In this document: positions 1-7,537 of the stretch, piece by piece | Numbering within the stretch: the stretch's first letter is position 1 | Layout: every line of letters starts with the position of its first letter | Virus record (IMG/VR): IMGVR_UViG_3300025301_000073 | Coordinates: 1-30,101 of that record | Length of the DNA: 30,101 nt | DNA from: a virus | Strand: one strand, 5' to 3' | Position numbers and translations under genes: made by a program | The notes under the pieces: model-generated | Told to the model about the DNA's origin: nothing | The model's input: the letters and a program-made list of their open reading frames with translations, nothing else | Databases searched by the model: none

Positions 1-253
1 TGGCGGTGGTGTCCATCGCGTTGTATACCGCGACATCGGTGGAGGTCACCGGGATGGCGTTCAATGGTTGGTTGAACTCCCCACGGAGCTTCCGCACCTG
101 GGAGGCGGCGGCGTCGATCTCGTCGGCCTTGGTCATGGTGACCTGGGCCTCGTCAACCAACCGCCGGAAGGTGTCCATCTCGCCCTGATCCATAGCCACC
201 TGGGCCTGGTCAAGCAGAGCGCCGGCTTGGCTTCTCAGTTCTTTTGTATCCAA
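1..253 (-). CDS. HK97-type major capsid protein, N-terminal part (cut by window start)
   Basis: This is the first 84 codons of the capsid gene, which runs off position 1. It starts at TTG (251-253), supported by AAGGAGA (261-267) seven bases upstream. The peptide begins LDTKELRSQAGALLDQAQVA and is charged and helical up to about residue 60. This resembles the delta (scaffold-like) region that the prohead protease removes from HK97-type capsid precursors. It lies 12 bp after the protease gene, the usual order portal-protease-capsid. The matching C-terminus is at 29899-30101, and the reading frame is compatible across the junction. The capsid identity rests mainly on gene order and on that C-terminal half. 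The central E-loop and A domain are not in the window. Confidence 0.85.
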   Translation of the reverse strand, partial: MDTKELRSQAGALLDQAQVAMDQGEMDTFRRLVDEAQVTMTKADEIDAAASQVRKLRGEFNQPLNAIPVTSTDVAVYNAMDTTA

Positions 254-265
254 TTCAGTGTCTCC

Positions 266-1315
266 TTATCTGTTTGTTTGCAATTCAAGGCGCATCCGGG
301 CGAGGCGTAACCGATGGCTCGCCGTGTCCGAGGCGGTCATGGTGACCGTGTCAGAGGCGGCGCCAACTGGATCGTCCGACATGGACTCGCCGGTGGCTGG
401 TTCAAACAAGATGCCGTCGTGGGCGCGGCAGAATGACCGGGCCTCGGTCTCTGACCAATCCTCGACTGGCATCCGGTAAGACGTTAGTGACCACTCCCCG
501 GACTCCGCATGGCGTCCGAAAAGTATCTCCAGAGACTTGCCGTCAAAGTCCCCGTCCTCGATGGTCTCGGAGGATGTCCGGAAGCGGTCGAAGGCGTCCG
601 GCTCCAGGATGCGGCAAGCGTGGTAATTGGGATAAGGTTTGACCTCCGGGTCCGGGGCCGCGTACCGGCTCCCCTCCGCGGCGGTCTCATATGCCGAATG
701 GGTCCGGCAGGGCATCCAGACGGACTCCCCGTCCACCTCCATCCGGTGGGCGCCGGAGCATCCCAATGCGTCGGCCCTGGCCTCGGCCTCCTCCCTGGTG
801 GAGTAGGTGTCCGGGGCTTTGACGGTCGCCGACTTGGCCGCGATGGTTGACGTTGAAGGCGAGGCGCCGCGGATGACTGCTGACACCTCGACCCAGTCCA
901 GGTCAAGGATGCGCCGGGTAGTCTCTTTACCGGCCCGGTCATAGACGACCGCGTCACCGGCAGGGAGGTTGAAGCCCACCGACCACTCCCGGATGTACTC
1001 ACCGGCGATATTGCTATAGGCTTCCTGACCGGCCTGAGTCTCCATATTGAGTTGCATCCGGGTATATAGGCGATGCTCGTCCGCGGCGCCGGTCGGCTCG
1101 GACTGGGCGAATAACACCTTGCCCACCAGTTTGCTCTGGTCGTGTCCGGCCAATACCGGGATGGGTAGGTTCGACTTGATGGAGGCGTTGAATGCTGCCG
1201 GGTCGATGATGTCCCCGTCCGCGTCCCGGATTCCCATCGTGTTGACGTAGGCTTCCACGATGCCCATGCGCTCATCGAGGACTTTGGCGTCCGAGATGTA
1301 AAACTTGTTGATCAT
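266..1315 (-). CDS. HK97-family prohead protease with a C-terminal extension
   Basis: This serine protease (S78/U35 family) matures the capsid by cleaving the capsid N-terminus and scaffold inside the prohead. The protease domain covers about residues 5-160. It shows the family pattern GDIIDPAAF (34-42), the catalytic histidine in LAGHDQS (H58) and the nucleophile in REWSVGF (S112). About 190 more residues follow. One block carries GCSGAHRM and WMPCRTH with paired Cys/His, and another runs from YPNYHACRILEPDAFDRFR to EARSFCRAHDG. Similar appended blocks occur on other phage head proteins, from memory, with no assigned role. The ATG overlaps the portal stop as ATGA (1312-1315), so the two genes are translationally coupled. 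At 349 aa it is longer than the common 180-250 aa. Confidence 0.93.
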   Translation of the reverse strand: MINKFYISDAKVLDERMGIVEAYVNTMGIRDADGDIIDPAAFNASIKSNLPIPVLAGHDQSKLVGKVLFAQSEPTGAADEHRLYTRMQLNMETQAGQEAYSNIAGEYIREWSVGFNLPAGDAVVYDRAGKETTRRILDLDWVEVSAVIRGASPSTSTIAAKSATVKAPDTYSTREEAEARADALGCSGAHRMEVDGESVWMPCRTHSAYETAAEGSRYAAPDPEVKPYPNYHACRILEPDAFDRFRTSSETIEDGDFDGKSLEILFGRHAESGEWSLTSYRMPVEDWSETEARSFCRAHDGILFEPATGESMSDDPVGAASDTVTMTASDTASHRLRLARMRLELQTNR

Positions 1316-3459
1316 ACGGTCTCCTCCGGCTTGTAATTCCGGGGCATCGGTTGCCAGTTCAGCGTCCCGTTGGGATGGTCATCGATGTTCGCGGCGTCCT
1401 CCACGGTGTATATCTGGTTATGACGCTCGGCGCATGTCCGCCCGTATGGGTCGCCCGGGTCGATGTAGTTGTCGTCCGGGTCGCCGTCTATATCGTCGGC
1501 GCGGACGTAGCTAAAGCCCTGTTCTTTGAAGAAGCCCACCGAGGTCAGATTTTGCGTCCTCATTACTTCGGTCCGGGCGATGAGACGGGCGCGGTTCTCC
1601 GTCTCGGTCAGGATGGACCGGAGACCAGGGAATGGAGGGTCGGCGGTCGGGACGCCTCGCGCCAGTTGTGCGATGGAGTAGCCATTCTCCAGGGCGATGG
1701 TCACGCCCCGCTGGATGGCCCGGTTGGTCGTCCGGTGGATTATCGCCGCCCTGGCCGGCGCCTGGACGAGGACTGACTGCACGAAGGGCAGTTGTTCCGA
1801 CCACTCAAGAGTTCCGGCGAGGCCGGTCGCGTTGATTTGGGCGACCGTTTTCTCGCTCATCCGGAGCATGGCTTGCTCGATGATGGCCTGGAGGTCGGGT
1901 ATCCCGTCCGGCAAGTCCAACATGGAGGAATCAAAGCCCGGCGGGAAGTCCTTGGAGTCGGAGCTGGTCCGCTCCATCCACCGTCCCAGGATGCCGTCCA
2001 CCCGGTTGCGGAGTCCGCGGAAGTGCCGCTGGACTTTCTTCGCCATCTGGTCGGTCTCCTCCTCCCGGTCCTCCAGGAGTTGGCGGCGTAATATACCGGC
2101 CCGTCTTGCCACCCGCGGCGCTTTCAATTCCGGGACGGCGTCCCATTCCTTGAGCGTTCCGATAGGTAATGACTCCTCGACCGGAGCGGCGCCAACCGCC
2201 ACCGGGGCCGGTGTTCCTTCGGCCACTTCAAAGATGGCCGCGGGGATGCGCCGGATCGCGCCGTCGGTGACGGCCTGGAGGCCGAGTTGTTCCCTGGCCT
2301 CGTTCAAGGTCAGGATGCCGCCGGCGAATAAGCCGGTGACTCTGGAGGTCATCGCCTCGCGGTCGTCAAGGCCGGAGCGCATCTCGGCCCAGTCCACGGT
2401 CAAGGTCTCGTTGCCGGGGTAATCGTCAAACAGATTGCGGTTCAGATGCCGGAGGATGCGGGAGACCATCGGCTCCAGGGTCTCGGAGTGAAAGGCCATC
2501 CGGGCCTCGCGGTAATTGGAATAAGTCGAGCGTTGGAGTCCCACGTTGGCCCCGACCAGGATGGCCGGGACACCGAAGACCGCGCAGATGCGGGACTCGG
2601 TCAGGTCGTGGAGTTCCGTCAACGCCATGTCCTTCGGAGCGTTCGCCATCGGCTGATACTCGGCGTCCTCGTCCAGGATGGCGATGCGGTGAAAGTTGTT
2701 CCGTCCGCCAAACTGGGAGCGCCAACGGGACCGGATGACCGACGCTTCCTCCTGGGTGTTGAGGCGCCGCTTGAGTTTGAGGAGACCGGACGGGACTCCG
2801 GCGTTCTGGAAATACGTCTTGGCGAAGTCCGTCATGTTCAGATCGAGGTTGACGTTACGGGCCAGGACTTGGAGGGGAGACAATCCATACAAGTCGCCGC
2901 CGGGATTCGGGAGGGCGAGGTGGCAGATGTCCTCTCTGGGGATGGGATAATCTTTCCCGCCGACCGTGTAGATATAACCCTCGGCGCCGTGGTCTCCACC
3001 GATGATCCGGACCCGGTCGGGCCGGAGATGGTAGAGCGCGGACACCTTGCCGCTCCGGTTGCGTTCTTTGAGGGTGTAGGTATTCCCGGCGACCTGCAGA
3101 AAGGTCACAAGAGTCTCGACAAAACTGTACCAATCGGAGGTCGGGTTGGGCTTGGAGGTCAGGTCGTAAAGAAGACCGGAGGTTATCTCGACGGAGCCGC
3201 CACCTTGGGCGGGCGCCTGGACATAATATCTTGGACTGGCCGCTGAGACCGCAAGCTCTCTGATGCAAGCGTGGACGATCTCGGACTTGGCGTAACCCTC
3301 GGTCGCGAATGATTCGAAGCTGGCGTCCGGGTAGGTCGCCTGTCCAACGTCGTAATTGAGCGGGACGGCGACCGCTACGTCGCCCGGTTCTTGCTTGCGT
3401 AGGAAGTCCCAGAACGGCAAAAGTGACCTCCACCGGCTTCGGGCTTTCGCCTCGGACAC
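1312..3459 (-). CDS. Portal protein fused to a MuF-like head morphogenesis domain
   Basis: The portal ring sits at the capsid vertex and is the channel for DNA packaging and ejection. Residues about 20-420 have the HK97-type phage_portal character, for example LTSKPNPTSDWYSF, YGLSPLQVLARN and FGVPAILVG. A proline/alanine-rich stretch near 430-450 leads into a helical region. The C-terminus (about 590-715) looks like the Mu gpF/SPP1 gp7 minor head family: ARLIARTEVMRTQN (624-637) and DDHPNGT (694-700), where the family usually has an HPNCRC-type end. At 715 aa it is about the sum of a portal and a MuF domain, and no separate MuF gene is present. The GTG at 3457-3459 lacks a good ribosome site. 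An in-frame TTG at 3418-3420 has GGAGGT five bases upstream and may be the real start (702 aa). Confidence 0.9.
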   Translation of the reverse strand: MSEAKARSRWRSLLPFWDFLRKQEPGDVAVAVPLNYDVGQATYPDASFESFATEGYAKSEIVHACIRELAVSAASPRYYVQAPAQGGGSVEITSGLLYDLTSKPNPTSDWYSFVETLVTFLQVAGNTYTLKERNRSGKVSALYHLRPDRVRIIGGDHGAEGYIYTVGGKDYPIPREDICHLALPNPGGDLYGLSPLQVLARNVNLDLNMTDFAKTYFQNAGVPSGLLKLKRRLNTQEEASVIRSRWRSQFGGRNNFHRIAILDEDAEYQPMANAPKDMALTELHDLTESRICAVFGVPAILVGANVGLQRSTYSNYREARMAFHSETLEPMVSRILRHLNRNLFDDYPGNETLTVDWAEMRSGLDDREAMTSRVTGLFAGGILTLNEAREQLGLQAVTDGAIRRIPAAIFEVAEGTPAPVAVGAAPVEESLPIGTLKEWDAVPELKAPRVARRAGILRRQLLEDREEETDQMAKKVQRHFRGLRNRVDGILGRWMERTSSDSKDFPPGFDSSMLDLPDGIPDLQAIIEQAMLRMSEKTVAQINATGLAGTLEWSEQLPFVQSVLVQAPARAAIIHRTTNRAIQRGVTIALENGYSIAQLARGVPTADPPFPGLRSILTETENRARLIARTEVMRTQNLTSVGFFKEQGFSYVRADDIDGDPDDNYIDPGDPYGRTCAERHNQIYTVEDAANIDDHPNGTLNWQPMPRNYKPEETV

Positions 3460-3487
3460 TTGCCGGATGAGGTCACTAGTGGTAAAT

Positions 3488-3703
3488 CTAGCACATGGGT
3501 TCTGATGCCGTCAACCATCTGGGATGGTAGGGCTTCACCCGCTTGCCGGTCCCGGTGCAATACATCAGGCCGTCCTCGTATCGGTAACTCAACTGCCGCC
3601 CGTCCCGGACGATGGTATAAGTCACACCGGGAGTGGCGATCGCGTTACGCCTTGCCCACCGCCGGCCAGATTCCCAGTCCTTGGTCTTGACCTTTAACGC
3701 CAT
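3488..3703 (-). CDS. Small basic protein of unknown function
   Basis: This 71 aa protein is basic and aromatic (GRRWARRN near 13-20, YTIVRDGRQLSYRYEDG in the middle) and has no domain I recognise. The short beta-like centre followed by a Lys/Arg-rich tail could bind nucleic acid, but that is inference. Its ATG (3701-3703) overlaps the stop of the Com-like gene as TAATG. This coupling is the main reason to accept it as a gene. It ends 28 bp before the portal GTG. Confidence 0.65.
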   Translation of the reverse strand: MALKVKTKDWESGRRWARRNAIATPGVTYTIVRDGRQLSYRYEDGLMYCTGTGKRVKPYHPRWLTASEPMC

Positions 3704-3813
3704 TAGTCCGCCTCGTTCCGGGTCTTACATCGGGCGCAGATGATGACCGTCCCCCGCTCGGCCTTCTCGGCCAGGAGCTTCCCGCAAAGGTTGCACCGGA
3801 GTTCCTTGGTCAA
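3703..3813 (-). CDS. com: Com-like zinc-finger protein
   Basis: This 36 aa protein begins at TTG (3811-3813) and overlaps both neighbours: TTGA with the gene upstream and TAATG with the gene downstream. GAGGA lies just upstream of the TTG. It carries two CxxC knuckles, LRCNLCGKLL (6-15) and IICARCKTRN (24-33). The spacing and flanking residues closely follow phage Mu Com, where I recall IRCKNCNKLL and IRCPRCK. Mu Com binds the mom mRNA and opens a structure that blocks its translation. A Mom-family gene is present here 2.3 kb upstream in the same transcript direction (6084-6815), which makes a Com-Mom link attractive. The Mu C-terminal tail is missing, so a generic zinc knuckle with another RNA or DNA target remains possible. 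Confidence 0.75.
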   Translation of the reverse strand: MTKELRCNLCGKLLAEKAERGTVIICARCKTRNEAD

Positions 3814-4001
3814 TCGTCCTCTTGCTCCTTGATGAACTGGGAGCATAAGGCCAGGAGGGCGGACGCTATCGCCAGCATCGCCAGGTTGGCCGATTTATCC
3901 TCGCGGGTATTTATGGTGTTGGATTTCCATTCCCTGGCATTTTGCTCGGCCTTGACCAGCCAATCCCGCCCTTCGGAGAAGTAGTCCTCCGGAGTTTTCA
4001 T
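3810..4001 (-). CDS. Small helical protein downstream of the large terminase
   Basis: This is a 63 aa protein starting MKTPEDYFSEGRDWLVKAEQ. The chosen ATG (3999-4001) overlaps the terminase stop as TGATG and has GGAG seven bases upstream. An ATG six bases further upstream is possible. The first half is charged and helical. Residues 40-56 (ANLAMLAIASALLALCSQF) form a hydrophobic stretch that could be a membrane helix or an amphipathic packing helix. Small helical proteins of this shape often follow terminase genes in phages, with no established function that I know of. The gene overlaps the following Com-like gene by TTGA. Confidence 0.7.
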   Translation of the reverse strand: MKTPEDYFSEGRDWLVKAEQNAREWKSNTINTREDKSANLAMLAIASALLALCSQFIKEQEDD

Positions 4002-5365
4002 CACCATACTCCCACGCCCGGACCCGTAGCCGCCCAGCACATAGCCAGAGCGTCCGCGTCGTCGGGGCTTCCGCCCGTTGACCGTTTTTTGAAATCGTCC
4101 TTGGATTCCAGCTTGATGCGCCGGTCTCCCTGGACGGTGTACCGCCGCGCCGATAGCTGGGCGATGACGGACGGGTTGTCATCGATGTCTATCATGCCGT
4201 CCCGGAAGGCTTGACCCAACTCCAGCCATGCCTCGGCGATGGCGTTGACGTATCGGTCAGACCTCCGCGCCTTCTCCCCGCCGTTGAACGGGACGATCCT
4301 AACTCGTCCCCCAGCCACCCCTTCCTCGTTCAGCCGGTCGGTTACGCCACCACCGACGCCGGTGTCGTCCACGATTATCTGGCCCACCTCCGGGTCATCC
4401 TCGGCCATCATCTTGAGATGTCCGGCGACCTGTTGGGTGTCCCGGCCTTGGGACTTCCAGGCCAGCCGGCAGACGTTCCCCTGCCTCCTGTAGACCACGG
4501 TCTTGTCCGCGCCGAATCTGGCAACGTCACAAGCCAGCGTGGCTTCGCCCTCCGGCTCCAGTTGCCGCTCGACCGCCTCCATCAGGAGAGACCGCGGGAC
4601 GATGGCGTCCTCCAGGTTGTCCGGGAACCGGCCCAGGACGGAGGCGATATACAGGGCCGACTCCTCTCCCCATTCCCGGCGCCGTTCCTCGATCTGCTCG
4701 GCGGTCACCATGCCGGGGATGACCTCCCGTCCCATCTGGATGTTGGGCGTGTCGGCGGCTGATATCGATATGGTGTGGTAAAGGTCGGCGCCGCCGTGGA
4801 AGGCATCGTAGAACTCGCCGGAGCTGGCGAAGGCGTTCCCGGTCAGGAGCATCCGGGCCGGGTTTAATCTCTTGACGGCGTCGATGTGGGACTGCTCGAT
4901 ATTGTGGGCCTCGGTCAGGATGACCAGGAGGTTCGGGCTATGAAAGCCCTGGATGTTGTATTCGTTATCGGTGGCGAAGCCGACCGCGTAGTGGCGGTCG
5001 TCCAACTCCCACCGGGCCGTCCGGTACATCTGACCGCCCAGTGGCGCCCTCGCCGTGAGGTATGCCGACCGGGCTTCCTTCCACACGATGTCGGAGACCT
5101 GGCGATGAGTCGGGCCGAGGACGACACAAATGGCGGGATAACGGGTCGCCATCCACCAGAGCATCACCCGCGCCGATTGCCAATCCTTCCCGGTCCCATT
5201 GGCGCCGACGACCGCGACCCGGTTATGGTCCCTGACCGCCCTCGCCATCTGGAGTTGCTTGTCGTAAACGCTGGAGCAACCGAGGACCGCGTCCCAGAAC
5301 CAGGCCGGGTCAGTCCTGGAGTGGTCAACCAAGAATTGCTTCTCGGCCTGGGTTAGCGTTGTCAC
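4001..5365 (-). CDS. terL: Terminase large subunit (ATPase-nuclease)
   Basis: This is the DNA packaging motor that docks on the portal, pumps DNA with ATP and cuts concatemers. The N-terminal ATPase has Walker A GANGTGKD (54-61) and a Walker B-like strand LLVILTEAH (146-154). The C-terminal RNase H-like nuclease shows spaced acidic residues in ACDVARFG (D280), IIVDDTGVGGG (D333/D334) and SPDDADAL (D435-D438). The length of 454 aa is normal. The start is GTG (5363-5365), overlapping the upstream stop as GTGA. TerS lies one gene upstream and the portal three genes downstream. Which packaging strategy it uses (cos, pac or other) cannot be read from the sequence. Confidence 0.95.
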   Translation of the reverse strand: MTTLTQAEKQFLVDHSRTDPAWFWDAVLGCSSVYDKQLQMARAVRDHNRVAVVGANGTGKDWQSARVMLWWMATRYPAICVVLGPTHRQVSDIVWKEARSAYLTARAPLGGQMYRTARWELDDRHYAVGFATDNEYNIQGFHSPNLLVILTEAHNIEQSHIDAVKRLNPARMLLTGNAFASSGEFYDAFHGGADLYHTISISAADTPNIQMGREVIPGMVTAEQIEERRREWGEESALYIASVLGRFPDNLEDAIVPRSLLMEAVERQLEPEGEATLACDVARFGADKTVVYRRQGNVCRLAWKSQGRDTQQVAGHLKMMAEDDPEVGQIIVDDTGVGGGVTDRLNEEGVAGGRVRIVPFNGGEKARRSDRYVNAIAEAWLELGQAFRDGMIDIDDNPSVIAQLSARRYTVQGDRRIKLESKDDFKKRSTGGSPDDADALAMCWAATGPGVGVW

Positions 5366-5625
5366 GTTTGATAGACCGCGATATGGACGGCCAAACGTGG
5401 TTTGGATTTAAGGCCGGTCACTCGTGTGCTGTGGTTACATTCGGGACACCGTGTCCACCGGGACTTCCGGCCATCCAGGGAGGTCTGGACTTCAATCGCC
5501 CCGGTGACAGGAAAGCCGCCATTGGCGCACAATATCCTTAGTCGCCCCCGCTTGTCGTAGCTCTCGACCGTCCGCCCTTTCTTAGTTTTCCACGGCCAGA
5601 TCAGTCCCAGCATTCGCGACCTCAC
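5362..5625 (-). CDS. Small basic zinc-ribbon-like protein between the terminase genes
   Basis: This 87 aa, strongly basic protein has RILCANGG near residue 33 and RCPECNHS near 60, a partial zinc ribbon with three visible cysteines. GTG at 5623-5625 is chosen because GGAGGGAGAAC lies directly upstream. The in-frame ATG at 5611-5613 is too far from that site. The gene overlaps the end of TerS by 44 bp and joins TerL by GTGA. Its position suggests a packaging or nucleic-acid-binding accessory, but no family is recognised. Confidence 0.7.
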   Translation of the reverse strand: MRSRMLGLIWPWKTKKGRTVESYDKRGRLRILCANGGFPVTGAIEVQTSLDGRKSRWTRCPECNHSTRVTGLKSKPRLAVHIAVYQT

Positions 5626-6076
5626 GTTCTCCCTCCACTATCTGGCCGGCGCCGTCCATCGCTTCCCGGAGGAGGTCCGCGAAGGTGACGCCGCCAACCA
5701 TGACGTTCTGTTGTTGGAGTTGGATCAAAGGCTTCTCCGGTATCAGTCCGCCGATGGTGTCCAGGCGCCGGAGAATGTCCAATACCATCTGGGTCGCCTT
5801 GGCCGCTCTCTCATCATCGGGGCCGGTAGCCTGACTCCACCACCGGAGGAGGAGCCGTTCATACCTTGACCGCTGGAGGTTGTACTCTTGCTGGACGGCT
5901 TCCTTGTCGTCCCGGCGTACCTCGGACAGCCGGCGGTGGATGTCGTTGTGGACCTGGGTCTTGGACACGCCGACCTGTTCCGCGATGGCGGTCTCGGTCG
6001 CCCCGGCCATCTTCATCTGGAGGACTTGGGAGCGTCGATTCTCCGCCGCCAGGTTCTTGCCGTTATTCAAAGCCAC
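5582..6076 (-). CDS. terS: Terminase small subunit
   Basis: This is the DNA-recognition subunit of the packaging terminase. Residues about 10-52 form a helix-turn-helix (QMKMAGATETAIAEQVGVSK then TQVHNDIHRRL). A long charged helix follows (about 52-115), suited to oligomerisation, and the C-terminal segment (116-164) would contact the large subunit. The 164 aa length fits the family. The call rests on the HTH-plus-helix architecture and on its place directly before TerL, separated by one small gene. It starts 7 bp after the mom-like gene. Confidence 0.85.
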   Translation of the reverse strand: MALNNGKNLAAENRRSQVLQMKMAGATETAIAEQVGVSKTQVHNDIHRRLSEVRRDDKEAVQQEYNLQRSRYERLLLRWWSQATGPDDERAAKATQMVLDILRRLDTIGGLIPEKPLIQLQQQNVMVGGVTFADLLREAMDGAGQIVEGEREVANAGTDLAVEN

Positions 6077-6083
6077 GACTCAG

Positions 6084-6815
6084 TCACTCCAGCAATCGGG
6101 CCATACGGTCCCGTAATGGGAATAAGTTCTGGAGCGTCCGGGTCGGTGCTGCCCCGCCCTCTCCGGCATGGATAGCCGGTGGTTCGCTGGAATCCTTCGG
6201 ACGCTTGGGATATGGTTTGGAAAGGGAAGCTATCTGCTCTTTCATGGAGTCATCAAGTGGGTACAGATAACGGTATTTCCCTTCCAACGGAATCGCTATA
6301 CAGTCCCTGACCTTCGGGACATGGGTCATAACTCCAAACTGCCGAGCATATCCCGATGCAGTCACTTGCCTATCTCGATACCGCCGACCATCTGCGCTAA
6401 TATAATCATTCTTGCTTGAGGTCTTTCCACAATACATCCAGCCCGCACCTTGATAAATGCCCCCATGATGCCCCTCGTTGGTGTCCGCAAAGGATACAAT
6501 AAGCCGAAGCCCGGATTCCTTTCTTCGTAACATCGCAACAGCAATAGTCAGGATACGTGACACTGGGACTATATGAGCAGTTATAGCGACCCTAGTTAAC
6601 TCTGCAACTTCCGTTTGCTGCAACCCATAAGCCGCCCCCAGATGCGGACTAGCCCCACGGGCAAAAACTACGCATCCAATAAATTGGTCACACTCCCACA
6701 CCCCAATTCTAATTGTTGGCGGCATCGGCATGCTCTTGGAATAGTGCCAATGTTCCACCGCATACTTGGCAGCAGCGTGGGAACACCAATCGAGTTTAAG
6801 GTCTGCCTTGTTCAC
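6084..6815 (-). CDS. mom: Mom-family DNA base modification protein (GNAT fold)
   Basis: It resembles phage Mu Mom, a GNAT-fold enzyme that adds a carbamoylmethyl (acetamido) group to N6 of adenine and makes phage DNA resistant to many restriction enzymes. Visible family features are HWHYSKSMP (22-30), IGVWECDQFIGCVVFARGA (37-55), ELTRVAI (72-78), PVSRIL with S86, SFADTN with D111, and YQGAGW (121-126). The tail after about residue 195 is charged, proline-rich and probably disordered. The start is GTG (6813-6815), overlapping the ParB stop as GTGA with no ribosome site. Translation therefore probably depends on coupling, or on relief of the stem at 6792-6826. The gene is AT-richer than its surroundings: the line 6541-6600 has 27 G+C of 60. 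The chemical product cannot be predicted from sequence. Confidence 0.82.
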   Translation of the reverse strand: MNKADLKLDWCSHAAAKYAVEHWHYSKSMPMPPTIRIGVWECDQFIGCVVFARGASPHLGAAYGLQQTEVAELTRVAITAHIVPVSRILTIAVAMLRRKESGLRLIVSFADTNEGHHGGIYQGAGWMYCGKTSSKNDYISADGRRYRDRQVTASGYARQFGVMTHVPKVRDCIAIPLEGKYRYLYPLDDSMKEQIASLSKPYPKRPKDSSEPPAIHAGEGGAAPTRTLQNLFPLRDRMARLLE

Positions 6816-6826
6816 AGCGCAAACTC
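6792..6826 (-). promoter_or_regulatory. Candidate stem-loop over the mom start codon
   Basis: Arms GAGTTT (minus strand, 6826-6821) and AAACTC (6797-6792) are perfect complements. They enclose the GTG start (6813-6815) and a smaller AAGG-CAGA-CCTT hairpin. No Shine-Dalgarno site is present. In Mu, mom translation is blocked by an RNA structure that Com opens, so this may be an analogous element. A six-pair stem can occur by chance. Confidence 0.35.
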
Positions 6827-7318
6827 ATGTCCACACTCTGGGCATTCAATCGGTTTCTTTTCATCCAACCGCCCTTGGTCATCAATACTGCCGGGTTCAA
6901 AGTCCGGCATAACGTCCCGTTCCCCGTTAGCCAATGCCTCCAGCATATCGTTGACCGCTTGGGACTCGAACTGGGTGTCGCGTAGTAGGTGGAGGAGTTG
7001 GTCCTGGTCGGCGTGGGCCATCATCGCCAGCGGGTCGTAAGTGAGGAGCATCTTGTCCGCTTCCTCCTCGGTTACGTCCACGATCAACACCGGGACGACT
7101 TGGTCGCCCATGACCTCTTGTCGGAGGTGGCCGTCGATAAGCTCCAGGCCGTCGTCGGTCTCCCTGGCGATGACCGCGTCCGCGAAGCCGATGTCCTCCA
7201 GGACTCCCCGGAGGGCGGCTTCCTGGGACGGTGGATGTCGGCGCCAGTTCTTGGGGTTGGCCCGGAGTTCGGACGCCGGTACGCGGCGGAGTTCCTTGAC
7301 GCGGTCTTTCATCGTCAT
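6812..7318 (-). CDS. ParB-like N-terminal domain protein with C-terminal CxxC
   Basis: Residues about 8-105 match the ParB/sulfiredoxin-like fold: VPASELRANPKNWRRHP, then GFADAVIARETDDGLELIDG and the conserved IDGHLR (61-66), then VPVLIVDVTEEEADKMLL. The C-terminus ends in ECPECGHEFAL, half a zinc ribbon. Phage proteins of this type are often found beside DNA methyltransferases or terminases and act as DNA-binding proteins, nucleases or CTPases. Which applies here is unclear. The ATG at 7316-7318 is chosen because the recognisable domain begins there. The frame stays open to a GTG at 7415-7417, but the extra 33 residues look unrelated to the family. No start has a convincing ribosome site. 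It overlaps mom by GTGA. Confidence 0.8.
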   Translation of the reverse strand: MTMKDRVKELRRVPASELRANPKNWRRHPPSQEAALRGVLEDIGFADAVIARETDDGLELIDGHLRQEVMGDQVVPVLIVDVTEEEADKMLLTYDPLAMMAHADQDQLLHLLRDTQFESQAVNDMLEALANGERDVMPDFEPGSIDDQGRLDEKKPIECPECGHEFAL

Positions 7319-7537
7319 ATCAATTTCATACCCGGACGCCTGACCAGATGTCGGATGGGCGACACCCAATAAGCCAAGCGCCCGGATCATTCCACCCTGT
7401 GACCGGTGAATGTCCACCCGTGGGTGGCGCCGTTATTCTACCACACCGCATATCGTGGACGGTCAGAACTACTGCCGGTGGTAGTAAAACGCCGCTATGG
7501 GCTTCTCTGAAGCGTCCAGGGCATATCCGCGGGAGGG
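7319..7537 (-). other. Non-coding gap upstream of the ParB-like gene
   Basis: This 219-base gap is the longest in the window if the ParB start is at 7318. It holds a weak promoter candidate at 7435-7443. It also holds several GGTGG/CCACC repeats in both orientations (around 7417-7430 and 7439-7492) that could form alternative hairpins. I see no tRNA and no convincing small ORF. Confidence 0.4.
7435..7443 (-). promoter_or_regulatory. Candidate extended -10 promoter for ParB-Mom-packaging genes
   Basis: The minus strand reads TGGTAGAAT, an extended -10 (TGn plus TAGAAT), about 115 bp upstream of the ParB ATG. No good -35 is visible at 16-18 bp. It would start a transcript for ParB, Mom, terminase and head genes. 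Confidence 0.25.

Noticed and set aside
1697-3246. Long open frames on the plus strand opposite the portal (1697-2422, 2446-3246)
   Set aside because: They mirror the codon bias of the minus-strand portal gene, have no ribosome site and encode low-complexity or basic peptides.
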